From Streptomyces canus (lineage in GTDB: Bacteria; Actinomycetota; Actinomycetes; Streptomycetales; Streptomycetaceae): a DNA stretch of 64,000 nt. Where the stretch lies: positions 52,917 to 116,916 of the forward strand of contig NZ_KQ948676.1 in assembly GCF_001514145.1 (NCBI RefSeq). Direction: 5' to 3'. Of this stretch, positions 50,457 to 59,309 are shown in pieces (the stretch's first letter is position 1; each line of letters starts with the position of its first letter). The translations under genes and the position numbers were made by a program. Under the pieces are notes generated by a model, which did not search any database, was not told where the DNA came from, and saw nothing but the letters and a program-made list of their open reading frames with translations.

Positions 50457-51536
50457 ATGAACGCCCACACCGAACTCGACGCCACCATCGATCACGAGGA
50501 GGTGGTCATCCGCCGCGGCGAGCGCACCGGCCAACCCGTCATCGTCGCCGTCCACAACACCAAGCTCGGACCGGCGCTGGGCGGCGTCCGTCTGACGAAG
50601 TACGACTCCCCCGTCTCCGCAGTCGTCGACGCCCTGCGGCTGAGCCGCGCCATGACGTTCAAGGCCGCTGCCTCGAACAACGGCACCGGCGGCGGGAAGT
50701 CGGTCGTCCCGCTGCTGCCCGGCGGCCCCCAGCGGGTCGACGGCCAGTTCCGCACCAGCCTGCTGCTCGACGTCGCCGACGTCGTCCACTCGCTGGGTGG
50801 CCGCTACATCGTCGCCCCCGACGTGGGCACCGGACCGACCGAGATGCGCACCATGCGCATGCGTACGCCCTACGTCGGCGGCTACACCATCACCCCCGAG
50901 GGCATCCCCGCCACCACCCACGGCACCGCCGGTGGCGTGGAGCGGGCCCTGCTGGCCACCGCCCAGCACCTGTGGGGCACCACCAACCTCGACGGACGCA
51001 CCGTCGCCGTGATCGGGTTCGGTGCCGTCGGCCGCTCCCTCACCGAGAAGCTCATCAAGCGGGGCGCCACGGTCTCGACCACTGACATCGACGAATCCCT
51101 GCGTGAGCAGGCCGAGGCCGTCGGCGCCACCTGGATCCCCCTCGATACCGCCCATGAAGCCGAGGTCGACATCCTCGCCCCCTGTGCGCTCGGCGGCACC
51201 CTCACCCCCGCGCTCGTCCCGCGACTGCGCTGCAAGGCCATCGTGGGCTCGGCCAACAACCAGCTCAGCACCGACTCCGTCGCCGACTCACTGCGCGAGC
51301 GCAACATCATCTGGACCCCGGACTTCATCGCCAACGCCGGCGGCATCCTCTACGCCAGCGGCATCGAGCTCCAGCACCTTACCCCCGAGCAGGCCGATCA
51401 CCGCCTCGACGAGATCGCGGAGACGACCACCCGGGCCCTGGAGCGCAGCCACCGGGACGGCGTCACCACGCTCGCCGCCGCCTACGACCTCGCGCGCGAG
51501 CGGCTCGCCGCCGCCGAGACCATCAGGCCGCAATAG
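50457..51536 (+). CDS. Leu/Val/Phe-type amino-acid dehydrogenase
   Basis: This 359-residue NAD(P) enzyme catalyses reversible oxidative deamination of an amino acid. Visible are GPALGGVRLTKYDS, MTFKAAASNNGTGGGKSVV (substrate Lys and catalytic Lys in GGGK), APDVGTGPTEM, and the Rossmann loop VAVIGFGAVGRSL. The NAD domain ends with ILAPCALGGTLT and IVGSANNQL. The family includes leucine, valine and phenylalanine dehydrogenases. An AAAGAGGA site precedes the ATG. It is in an operon with the aldolase. Confidence 0.93.
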   Translation: MNAHTELDATIDHEEVVIRRGERTGQPVIVAVHNTKLGPALGGVRLTKYDSPVSAVVDALRLSRAMTFKAAASNNGTGGGKSVVPLLPGGPQRVDGQFRTSLLLDVADVVHSLGGRYIVAPDVGTGPTEMRTMRMRTPYVGGYTITPEGIPATTHGTAGGVERALLATAQHLWGTTNLDGRTVAVIGFGAVGRSLTEKLIKRGATVSTTDIDESLREQAEAVGATWIPLDTAHEAEVDILAPCALGGTLTPALVPRLRCKAIVGSANNQLSTDSVADSLRERNIIWTPDFIANAGGILYASGIELQHLTPEQADHRLDEIAETTTRALERSHRDGVTTLAAAYDLARERLAAAETIRPQ

Positions 51537-52177
51537 GCGGGGCCCGGTGACGGGGCCTCTGCCTGCCAATGCCGGCGGGACTGGCTGGCGTACCCATGCA
51601 CAATCATGGACGTCACGCCGGTCCCCCGGCGCACTGACTACCGATGCGGTTGCTGGCCTTTGGGCCATCAGAGACACCACGGTTGCCGACCGGCGCCCTC
51701 GCGGCCACCGCTGAGTAGCGTTGGCTCTCGGGATCGCCGCCAGAAGTCTTCCGGCACGTCTGGCCGTTGAAGGCTCAGTCCAGACCGCATGATGTCCGTC
51801 GAACGTCGACACGCAGGGGTTGAACCAGGGCACGACGATCCGAAGACGCTACAGCGCAGCCGACGCCAGGCCTCAGACAGGTAGCGATCGACTGCTCTTC
51901 AACCGCGCGTTCTTCGGGTGCGAGCGGTTGAGCTCGCTGTCGGCAGGAAGATTGACTCAAGCGCCTACAGCAGGAGCTGTTCTGCAAAGCCAAGGGATCG
52001 AAGAAAAGCGCTCAGAGCGGGCCAGGAATCCGTCCATCAGAACCTGTCCCTCGCCTGCGGCTGCTTTCACCGGTCCAGCTCCGTCAAGGACACCTGGCCG
52101 CGCCGGCCCGAGCGATCACCGACGCCGACTCAAAGCGCTCCAGGCAGTCTCCAGTACATCCAGAAAGGCGCAGGCGC
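51537..52177. other. Intergenic region, no gene seen
   Basis: About 640 bases between convergent genes. No frame has a recognisable product. A weak GC hairpin just after 51536 could end the operon. Confidence 0.45.
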
Positions 52178-52690
52178 TCAGACGGCGCCAGGCTCTTGGA
52201 GCGGTTCGGTGCTGGCGATGGCTGGGCCAGGCACCAGTTCGAGGTCGTCCGGCGTGACGGTGTGTCCGACATTGCAGTGCAGTTCCGCGCGCACACCCGC
52301 GCCGCAATCTGCGTGGCGCAAGCGTACGGCGCCCCCGTCGGGGGCCAGGTGCCGGTCGCCCCACTGCATCAGGGCGAAGAACACTGCCATGAGCTGGTTT
52401 CCGCGGTCGGTGAGCACATAGCGTTCACGGGAGCGCTGGCCGCGCTCTTGGTAGGAGACCTTGTTGAGAAGGCCGGCGTCGACCATTTCCGTCAGACGCG
52501 CGGATGCCGTGGGCTGACTTACCTTCGCCTGACGTGCAAGATCCGTGAAATGCGTCGTGCCGTAGTAGACCTCCCGCAGGAGAATCCACGTGGACTGGTT
52601 GGAGACGAGCTCCAGGGCGAGGCGCCCTGAACAGGGAACGTCGTACCAGCTGTCGCGGTCGGTGAGGGAGTCGCGAAGTGGAGTCGGCAT
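52178..52690 (-). CDS. HxlR-type winged-helix regulator
   Basis: A 170-residue regulator: CSGRLALELVSNQSTWILLREVYYGTTHFTDLARQAKVSQPTASARLTEMVDAGLL is a winged HTH of the HxlR kind (residues 20-80), followed by the wing RYVLTDRGNQLM. The C-terminal 60 residues include a Cys/His-containing segment (RHADCGAGVRAELHCNVGH) that might bind metal. Target unknown; the nearest candidates are the aldolase/dehydrogenase operon and nhaC. Confidence 0.87.
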   Translation of the reverse strand: MPTPLRDSLTDRDSWYDVPCSGRLALELVSNQSTWILLREVYYGTTHFTDLARQAKVSQPTASARLTEMVDAGLLNKVSYQERGQRSRERYVLTDRGNQLMAVFFALMQWGDRHLAPDGGAVRLRHADCGAGVRAELHCNVGHTVTPDDLELVPGPAIASTEPLQEPGAV

Positions 52691-52855
52691 GGTCTCACTA
52701 TACGCTTATGCACCGTGATCGAGAATCTGCGATGGCTTCTGACTTAAGGCAGCGTACGACAGGTGACTGCTTCGATCGCGCCGAGCGCACCCTGCTGTCA
52801 CTGATGGAGTCCGGAGCCCTCTCACGACTTTTGACTTTTACTCCCGGGGTCGCTC

Positions 52856-53794
52856 TTACTGTTGCCCCTGGTGGGTTTGCCTAAAAGCACCAGGAGTCTC
52901 GCCGGCGTGGCGGGTGAAGAACTTGCCGAAGTTGGTGGGTTCGGGAAAGCCCAGGCGGCGGGCGATGGTCGCCACCGGTTCGTCGGTGTGGGCGAGCAGC
53001 CGCTGCCCTTCCAGGGCGACGCGGCCGTCGATGACGTGTTTGACGGGCTGCCCGGTGGCGGCCATGCAGGCGCGGGTCAGGGTCTTGACTGTGTAACCGA
53101 GGCGGTGGGCGTAGTCGGCGGCCCGGCGCGTGGTGGCGTAGGAGCGTTCCAGCTCGGCGCGGAAGCGGGCGTACGCCTCGCCGCCGGAACGCGGGTCTCC
53201 CCCGCCGTCGGGGTGGGGCAGCCGGTCGATCTGCAACAGCACGGTGGCCAGCAGGAGTTGGAGGATCTCCGCCGAGACGGTGGGTTCCGGGCGGTCGTAC
53301 TCGGCCCGCAGCTGGCCCAGCAGGGTCGACAGCCCCGCGTACGCGGGGCTCGCGCCGAGCTGCCAGCATGCTGACCCGTACCACTCGTTCACCAGCCGGT
53401 CGGCGCTGCTGGAGTGCGGGGGAAAGGCCGGCGTGAACAGCAGATGCGTGCCGTTCGCGGTGCCGGGCCGGACGAAGCGCTGGACCTGGCCCGGCCGGAC
53501 CCACAACAGGGTGCCGGGACGGACGGGGTAGGTCACGAAGTCGATCGCATGCTCCCCGCTGCCCTCCGTGATCAGGGTGAGGGTGTGGAAGTCCACCCGG
53601 TGCACCAGGTCGGGCCGCCGGCCCCGCCGCCGCCGTCGCTCGTGCAAGGTGGCGAGATCGATGATCTCGAAACCCGGGACCCGTTCCTCGGGCGGGTTGA
53701 AGTCGAGGCGAAGGATGGCCCCGTCCGGAGCAGGGTCGGCGCCGCCAGGATCCCCGTAACGCACCACGATCTCCAGATGTCCTCGATTTACCAT
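52856..53794 (-). CDS. AraC-family transcriptional activator
   Basis: The 312-residue regulator has an N-terminal cupin-like sensing domain (HTLTLITEGSGEHAIDFVTYPVRPGTLLWVRPGQVQRF) and a C-terminal double HTH (residues about 215-308: RRAADYAHRLGYTVKTLTRACMAATGQ, then EPVATIARRLGFPEPTNFGKFFTRHAGETPGAFR). It is divergent, at about 100 bases, from the metallo-hydrolase operon, which it probably controls. Confidence 0.94.
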   Translation of the reverse strand: MVNRGHLEIVVRYGDPGGADPAPDGAILRLDFNPPEERVPGFEIIDLATLHERRRRRGRRPDLVHRVDFHTLTLITEGSGEHAIDFVTYPVRPGTLLWVRPGQVQRFVRPGTANGTHLLFTPAFPPHSSSADRLVNEWYGSACWQLGASPAYAGLSTLLGQLRAEYDRPEPTVSAEILQLLLATVLLQIDRLPHPDGGGDPRSGGEAYARFRAELERSYATTRRAADYAHRLGYTVKTLTRACMAATGQPVKHVIDGRVALEGQRLLAHTDEPVATIARRLGFPEPTNFGKFFTRHAGETPGAFRQTHQGQQ

Positions 53795-53826
53795 GCCGCG
53801 TCTTCAGCGTATCTCGCCTGCCTGCG

Positions 53827-53841
53827 CTTTCGCGACGAAAG
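53827..53841. promoter_or_regulatory. Inverted repeat CTTTCG-CGA-CGAAAG
   Basis: A perfect 6-bp inverted repeat with a 3-nt centre, between the divergent AraC and metallo-hydrolase starts; a possible operator. Confidence 0.35.
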
Positions 53842-53891
53842 TTGAGGTCGTCAAGGCGGCGCAGGGCCGCCTCCACCTCCAGGAGTCCCTC

Positions 53892-54671
53892 ATGAACGGC
53901 ACGGTCACGGTCCTCGACAAGGGCGCGGTGCGCATCCACAGCTACATGTCCCCGGCGGATACCTTCCACACCACCACTCAGTTGATCGAGACCCCGGCCC
54001 GCGTCATCGCGATCGACGCCCAGCTGCTGCCCGCCTACGCCGACGAGGCCATCGCCTACGCCCAGGGGCTCGGCAAGCCGATCGACCGCCTCATCGTCAC
54101 CCACGCCCACCCGGACCACTACAACGGTGCCGCCCGCTTCGGTGCCCCCGTCCACGCCCTGGCCCAGGTCCGCGAGCAGATCATCGCCCGCGGCGACAGC
54201 CACCTGCCCACCGGACAGGTCATCCCCCTCAGCGACTTCACCCCCACCGTGGCCATCATCCCGGGCACCGAGGTCATCGACGGCGTCCCCTTCGTCTTCG
54301 AGGCCGTTTCCGGTGGCGAGGCCGCCGACGAACTGCTCATCAAGCTCCCCGACCAGCGCGTCCTGATCGCCCAGGACCTCGTCTACAACGACGTCCACCT
54401 CTACCTGGGCAACAACGACATCACCGGTTGGCAGCAGGCCGTCGACGCCCTGGCCGCCGAGTCCGGGTACGACACGATCCTCGCCGGCCACGGCGCCCCC
54501 ACCGGCCCGGAGGTCTACCAGGACATCCGCCGCTATCTCGACGACGCGCGTGAGCTGCTCGGCGACGACGGCGACGCGTACAAGAAGGCGATCGTCGACA
54601 AGTACCCGGCCCACGTCGGCCCGTTCATCATCGACATCGCCAACCGCTCCCTCTTCCCGGCCGGCAACTGA
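53892..54671 (+). CDS. Metallo-beta-lactamase-fold hydrolase
   Basis: A 259-residue hydrolase with the metal motif VTHAHPDHYNGAARF (near 75), His/Asp ligands in LIAQDLVYNDVHLYL and ILAGHGAPTGPEVYQ. No signal peptide. ATG 53892 has AGGAG seven bases upstream. It is the first gene of the unit divergent from araC. The substrate is unknown; a lactone or thioester is possible. Confidence 0.9.
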   Translation: MNGTVTVLDKGAVRIHSYMSPADTFHTTTQLIETPARVIAIDAQLLPAYADEAIAYAQGLGKPIDRLIVTHAHPDHYNGAARFGAPVHALAQVREQIIARGDSHLPTGQVIPLSDFTPTVAIIPGTEVIDGVPFVFEAVSGGEAADELLIKLPDQRVLIAQDLVYNDVHLYLGNNDITGWQQAVDALAAESGYDTILAGHGAPTGPEVYQDIRRYLDDARELLGDDGDAYKKAIVDKYPAHVGPFIIDIANRSLFPAGN

Positions 54672-54678
54672 GCGCCGC

Positions 54679-54699
54679 CGGCGTGTACCGCCCACGCCG
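54679..54699 (+). terminator. Hairpin after the metallo-hydrolase gene
   Basis: CGGCGTG-N7-CACGCCG, a perfect 7-bp stem starting eight bases after the stop. Confidence 0.5.
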
Positions 54700-54804
54700 C
54701 GCGGATCCGGGGCACTCGGCGCGGACCGCGTCCTCTGCGCTCATTGCCCCACATTGTTGATCACCCTCTTGGTCTGCTCACTTACTCACGCCCGGAGATC
54801 CGTC

Positions 54805-55812
54805 ATGTCCCACAACCGCCTCTTCCGTCCCCGCGCCGCCGCCGTAGCCGTGGCCTCCCTCCTCGTCCTGGGTGGTACCGCCCCGGCTCTGGCCGCCTCC
54901 GGCGGCGATGCGCCCCACGCCGCCGCCTGGCATCACCGGGAACCGCTGCCCGCCAGCTACTCCATCCCCGGCGACAAGACCTACCCCGAGGGCATCGCAC
55001 GCCAGCAGGGCACGCCCTTCTTCTACGTCGGCAGCACCAGCGACGGCACCATCTACCGCGGTGACGTCCACCAGAGCGCGACCCAGGTGTTCCTGCCCGG
55101 CGGAAAGGACGGACGCACCTCCGTCGCGGGCATGAAATCCGACCGCGCGGGACGGCTCATCGTCGCCGGCGGCGCCACCGGCAAGGTCTTCGTCTACGAC
55201 ACCCGCACCCGCACCCTGCTGCACGTGTTCGACACCGGCCGTACCGACACCTTCCTCAACGACGTGGCCCTCGCCCCCAACGGCGACGCCTACATCTCCG
55301 ACTCGATCCACCCCGCGCTGTGGCACATCACCGCCGCCGAGCTGAAGAGCAAGCAGGTCCAGCAACCACTGCACGTGGGCGTGGACCTCAGCAACTCCCC
55401 GATGGTCTACGACGACGGTTTCAACGGCAACGGCCTGGTGGTCACCGGCGACGGCCGCTACGTCCTGCTCGCCGACTACAACGACTACGCCTTCTACCGC
55501 GTCGACCTGCGCACCCACCAGGTCGTCCCGGTCGACCTGGGGGGCGCCAAGGGCGTCTCCGGCGATGGCCTGGTGCTGAGGGGCAACACCCTGACCGCCG
55601 TCACCGAACTCGACCACCCCGAGGGCCAGATCAGCGTCCTGAAGCTGAGCCACGACTACACCAAGGCCGAACTCGTGCGCACGGTCCACGGCCACGGCAT
55701 GCACAGCCCCTCCACGGCCGCCGTCGACGGATGCGACCTGCTGATCGTCAACTTCCAGTTCCAGATCACCGACCCGGTGCTCCCGTTCAACGTGGTGCGG
55801 GTCCACGTCTGA
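54805..55812 (+). CDS. Exported SMP-30-like beta-propeller protein
   Basis: The 335-residue precursor has a Sec signal peptide (AVAVASLLVLGGTAPALAA, cleavage near 31). The mature protein has repeated beta-propeller blades: PEGIARQQGTPFFYVGSTSDGTIYRG, VAGMKSDRAGRLIVAGG, FLNDVALAPNGDAYISDS, GNGLVVTGDGRYVLLADYN. This is the SMP-30/gluconolactonase-like fold, which binds a metal and often hydrolyses lactones. ATG 54805 follows GGAG. It shares the locus with a second propeller at 56631. Confidence 0.88.
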   Translation: MSHNRLFRPRAAAVAVASLLVLGGTAPALAASGGDAPHAAAWHHREPLPASYSIPGDKTYPEGIARQQGTPFFYVGSTSDGTIYRGDVHQSATQVFLPGGKDGRTSVAGMKSDRAGRLIVAGGATGKVFVYDTRTRTLLHVFDTGRTDTFLNDVALAPNGDAYISDSIHPALWHITAAELKSKQVQQPLHVGVDLSNSPMVYDDGFNGNGLVVTGDGRYVLLADYNDYAFYRVDLRTHQVVPVDLGGAKGVSGDGLVLRGNTLTAVTELDHPEGQISVLKLSHDYTKAELVRTVHGHGMHSPSTAAVDGCDLLIVNFQFQITDPVLPFNVVRVHV

Positions 55813-55875
55813 CAGCAACCAGGCACAGGACAGGACACGAGTGCAGCGCAGTACAGGAGGAAGGACACCACCCTC

Positions 55876-56526
55876 ATGAAGATAACCATCGTCGGTGCCG
55901 GCAACATGGCCCGAGGCATCGCCACCCGGGCTCTGGCGGGCGGACACACGGTCACCGTCACCGCCAAGGACCCCGGCAAGGCCGTACGGCTCGTCGACGA
56001 ACTGCGCGGGCAGGCGACCGGCGAAGGCCGGATCGCCGCCGCCGACGCATCTGCCGTGGAAACCGCGGACATCGTGGTCCTCGCGGTCCCCTTCGAAGCC
56101 GCCAAGCAGCTCGCCGCCGCCTACGGAGAGCGGCTGAGCGGCAAGGTGCTGGTAGACATCAGCAACCCCGTCGACGCCTCCCTCGACGCACTCGTCGTCG
56201 CCCCGGGCACCTCGGCCGCCGAAGAGATCGCCGAGGCCGTCGCACCGGGCACCCGTGTCGTGAAGGCGTTCAACACCACGTTCGCCACGACCCTGATCGC
56301 CGGCGAGGTGAACGGCACTGTGCTCGACGTCTTCATCGCTGGTGACGACGAGGCCGCCCGTAAGCAGGTCGCCGACCTGGTCACCTCCGGCGGGCTGAAC
56401 TCGGTCGACGTCGGCGCGCTCAGGCACGCCCGCGAGCTGGAGGGCTTCCAGCTGCTGCACATGGCCCTGCAGATCCGCGAGGCGGGCCACGGCTGGGCGA
56501 GCACGATCAAGATCGTCGCCCCCTGA
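55876..56526 (+). CDS. F420/NADP-oxidoreductase-type dinucleotide-binding protein
   Basis: A 216-residue Rossmann protein: MKITIVGAGNMARGIATRALAGG, ADIVVLAVPFEAAKQLAAAY, VLVDISNPVDASL, VKAFNTTFATTL and ELEGFQLLHMALQ. It matches the NADPH-dependent F420 reductase family (hydride transfer between NADPH and F420 or another acceptor). Streptomyces makes F420, so either role fits. It follows the first propeller gene by 63 bases with AGGAGGA before the start. Confidence 0.9.
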   Translation: MKITIVGAGNMARGIATRALAGGHTVTVTAKDPGKAVRLVDELRGQATGEGRIAAADASAVETADIVVLAVPFEAAKQLAAAYGERLSGKVLVDISNPVDASLDALVVAPGTSAAEEIAEAVAPGTRVVKAFNTTFATTLIAGEVNGTVLDVFIAGDDEAARKQVADLVTSGGLNSVDVGALRHARELEGFQLLHMALQIREAGHGWASTIKIVAP

Positions 56527-56630
56527 GCCGTAGCAGTAGCAGTAGCACCCCATCGAGCCCCACTGCCGGCCCGCGACCCCCACGGGCCGGCAGTGGACCG
56601 TCAGCAGAACCCCACCAGGAGAACCACCCC

Positions 56631-57572
56631 ATGCGCGTCCGTACCTCCCTGACCACCCTCGCCGCGACCGCGGTCCTGCTGGCCTCCGCGGCCACCGCAA
56701 CCGCAGCGACCCAGCCCCTCTCGGCGCCGCACATCACCAACCACTTCCAGCTGGCGGCCTCGCAGCAGCCCGAGAACATCACCGTCGACCGCACCGGGGC
56801 GGCGTACCTGACCTTCTCCTTCGCCCGGCAGATCGTCCGCGTCATTCCGGGCAGCCGGCCGCACGTCCTGGCCACCCTGCCCGCCCCCGCCAAGGCGAAC
56901 ACCCCCAACCTGGGCAAGGCGTTCGTCGGGGGCATCGCCCGCGCCGACGACGGCACCCTGTACGTCACCTACGCCACCGGTACCGCGGACCTCACCGGCG
57001 TCTGGGTCGTACGTCCCGGTGGTCGCCCGCACCGTATCGCCGCCCTGCCCGCCGACGGGTTGCCCAACGGCCTCGCCCTTGACCAGCACACCAACAAGCT
57101 CTACGTCACGGACTCCGTGCACGGCGTCATCTACCGCCTCCCCGCGTGCGGCGGAAAGGCCACCGTCTGGGCCAAGGGCACGCAGCTGGAGCCCACCACG
57201 TTCGCCGGCGCCAACGGCCTGAAGCTGCACAACGGTTCCGTCTGGGCCACCAACCTCGACCGAGGCACCGTGCTGCGTATCCCCGTCACCGCCAAGGGCA
57301 CCGCCGGAAGGATCCAGGTCCGGGCCACAGGCATGCCGTCCATCGACGACTTCGCGTTCACCGGCCACGGCGACACCCTGCTCGCCGCCCGCGACGACAA
57401 CCAGGTCGACCTCGTCCGCCCCGACGGCACCCAAACCACCGTCCTCACCCTGGCCGACGGTCTTCAGACCCCCACTTCCATCGCGGTCCACGGCAGCAAG
57501 GTGTATGTCCCCAGCGCCGCCTACATGACCGGCAAGGACCCCAACCTGCTCATCGCCCGCCTCGGCCGCTGA
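56631..57572 (+). CDS. Exported SMP-30-like beta-propeller protein, second copy
   Basis: The 313-residue precursor has a signal peptide (TAVLLASAATATAA). The mature part has propeller blades: QPENITVDRTGAAYLTFSFA, VGGIARADDGTLYVTYATG, LPNGLALDQHTNKLYVTDSVHG, GANGLKLHNGSVWATNLDRG. It is related in fold to the protein at 54805 but clearly diverged. Both are probably extracellular lactonase-like or binding proteins of the same pathway. Confidence 0.88.
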   Translation: MRVRTSLTTLAATAVLLASAATATAATQPLSAPHITNHFQLAASQQPENITVDRTGAAYLTFSFARQIVRVIPGSRPHVLATLPAPAKANTPNLGKAFVGGIARADDGTLYVTYATGTADLTGVWVVRPGGRPHRIAALPADGLPNGLALDQHTNKLYVTDSVHGVIYRLPACGGKATVWAKGTQLEPTTFAGANGLKLHNGSVWATNLDRGTVLRIPVTAKGTAGRIQVRATGMPSIDDFAFTGHGDTLLAARDDNQVDLVRPDGTQTTVLTLADGLQTPTSIAVHGSKVYVPSAAYMTGKDPNLLIARLGR

Positions 57573-57600
57573 CGCGGCCGGCAGGACGCATCCCACCGGC

Positions 57601-57631
57601 GCCGGTGCCGCGCCGACCGCGCGGCACCGGC
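57601..57631 (+). terminator. Strong hairpin after the second propeller gene
   Basis: GCCGGTGCCGCG-N7-CGCGGCACCGGC, a perfect 12-bp stem, 28 bases after the stop and 65 before the exporter start. Confidence 0.75.
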
Positions 57632-57695
57632 CCGTGCAGAACCGGCAGCACAGTGGTCCGCACGACCCGCTCTCCCCGACAGCCCTGGAACCGAT

Positions 57696-58970
57696 ATGTC
57701 CGAACACTCCCCGACCAGCAGCGCCGGGACAGCAGACACCCTCCACGCGCCGTCCCCGGACCGCCATCCGCGCCGTCTGCCCCTCGTCCTGATCCTGGGC
57801 TCCCTGACCGCGCTCGGCCCGCTCACCATCGACCTCTATCTCCCTGCCCTCCCTCAGGTCAGCGGAGATCTCCACGTCTCACAGGCCGTCACCCAGCTCA
57901 CCCTCACCGCCTTCATGACCGGGATCGCCCTGGGCCAGCTGGTCATCGGGCCCCTCAGCGACACCCTCGGCAGGCGCCGTCCCCTCCTGACCGGCCTGAC
58001 CGTGTACGTCGCGGCGAGCCTCCTGTGCGCCGTCGCCCCCAATCCCACGGTCCTCATCGGCATGCGCCTGGTCCAGGGCCTTGCGGGCGCCGCCGGGATC
58101 GTCATCGCCCGGGCCGTCGTCCGTGACCTGTACGACGGACTCGGCGCCGCCCGCCTGCTGTCCTCGCTGATGCTCGTCTCCGGCACCGCGCCGATCCTCG
58201 CCCCCGTGCTCGGCGCACAACTGCTGCGCCTGACCTCCTGGCGCGGCGTGTTCGTCACCCTCACCGTGCTGGGCCTGGTCATCCTCGCCGCCACCGCGAC
58301 CCTGCTGACCGAGACCCTGCCGGCCGATCAGCGCCGGCGCGGCGGGCTCCCCGACACCCTGCGCACCATGCGCGACCTCGTCAAAGACGGCCGCTTCTCG
58401 GGCTATCTGCTCACCGGCAGCCTCGGCTTCGCCGCCCTGTTCGCCTACATCGCCGGTTCCTCCTTCACCCTGCAAGGGGTCTACGGCGCCTCCCCGCAGA
58501 CCTACAGCCTGCTCTTCGCGCTCAACTCGGTCGGCATGGTGGCCACCGGGCAGCTCAACGGCAAACTGCTCCTGGGCCGTTTCCCCTCGCATCGCATCCT
58601 GGGGGCGGGCCTGGCCGTACTCGCCACCGCCGGCACCGCCCTGGTCGTCCTGGCCACCCTCACCCACGTGGGCCTGCCCTGGATCGCCAGCGCGCTGTTC
58701 TTCACCGCCTGCCCGGTCGGCATGATCCTGCCCACCACCACCGCCCTTTCCCTTCAGCGTGCCCCGCACGCGGCGGGCAGCGCCTCAGCGCTCCTGGGCA
58801 CCACACAGTTCCTCATGGGAGCCCTCGCGCCCGCCCTCGCCGGTCTCGGCGACCAGGGCACCGCCCTGCCCATGGCCCTGTCGGTGCTCGGCCTCGCGCT
58901 GGCCGCAACGGTCTGCTTCCTGGCCCTGTGCCGCCCAAGGCGTCCCATTTCGGCCCCGCTGGCCCAGTAA
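57696..58970 (+). CDS. Bcr/CflA-family MFS drug exporter
   Basis: This 424-residue 12-span transporter has LGSLTALGPLTIDLYLPALPQ in span 1 (hallmark of Bcr/CflA), GPLSDTLGRRRPLLTGL as the inter-span 2/3 motif A, and MRLVQGLAGAAGIVIARAVVRDLYDG as motif C. It exports drugs or small metabolites by proton antiport. A strong terminator separates it from the propeller gene, so it may have its own promoter. A self-resistance or product export role for this locus is inferred. Confidence 0.93.
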   Translation: MSEHSPTSSAGTADTLHAPSPDRHPRRLPLVLILGSLTALGPLTIDLYLPALPQVSGDLHVSQAVTQLTLTAFMTGIALGQLVIGPLSDTLGRRRPLLTGLTVYVAASLLCAVAPNPTVLIGMRLVQGLAGAAGIVIARAVVRDLYDGLGAARLLSSLMLVSGTAPILAPVLGAQLLRLTSWRGVFVTLTVLGLVILAATATLLTETLPADQRRRGGLPDTLRTMRDLVKDGRFSGYLLTGSLGFAALFAYIAGSSFTLQGVYGASPQTYSLLFALNSVGMVATGQLNGKLLLGRFPSHRILGAGLAVLATAGTALVVLATLTHVGLPWIASALFFTACPVGMILPTTTALSLQRAPHAAGSASALLGTTQFLMGALAPALAGLGDQGTALPMALSVLGLALAATVCFLALCRPRRPISAPLAQ

Positions 58971-59051
58971 GCCCGCGAACCAGCCAATGCCGTCGCACTC
59001 GTTCGCGCATACGGACACCTTAAGGAAACGAGCCTGCCCCCATGCAGCGGC

Positions 59052-59309
59052 GTGCTCCTCAACGACGCCAAGCTCGTCGATAGCGACGGCTTCGAAATTC
59101 CCCTCCAGTTCGTCAGCGATGGAGAAACTGCGCAGTACGTAGTGGAGTTCGCCATCCCAGATGACTTCGATCTGCCTGACCATCCTGGGACGGTGGACAT
59201 CACCGTTGAAGTGGGCAACTCCTCACCGACCAGTTTCACCAAGCCCGCGGCTCTCCCCATAGAGTGGCCGGACTCCGCCTCCGCGTCCGCAGGCAGCGCC
59301 CAACAGTGA
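59052..59309 (+). CDS. Hypothetical protein (85 aa)
   Basis: The frame from GTG 59052 codes for a beta-rich protein (DGFEIPLQFVSDGETAQYVVEFAIP, PGTVDITVEVGN) of unknown family. The beginning may be truncated, since no clear binding site is seen. Its stop overlaps the GTG of the next gene (GTGA at 59306-59309), so they are coupled. Confidence 0.5.
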   Translation: MLLNDAKLVDSDGFEIPLQFVSDGETAQYVVEFAIPDDFDLPDHPGTVDITVEVGNSSPTSFTKPAALPIEWPDSASASAGSAQQ

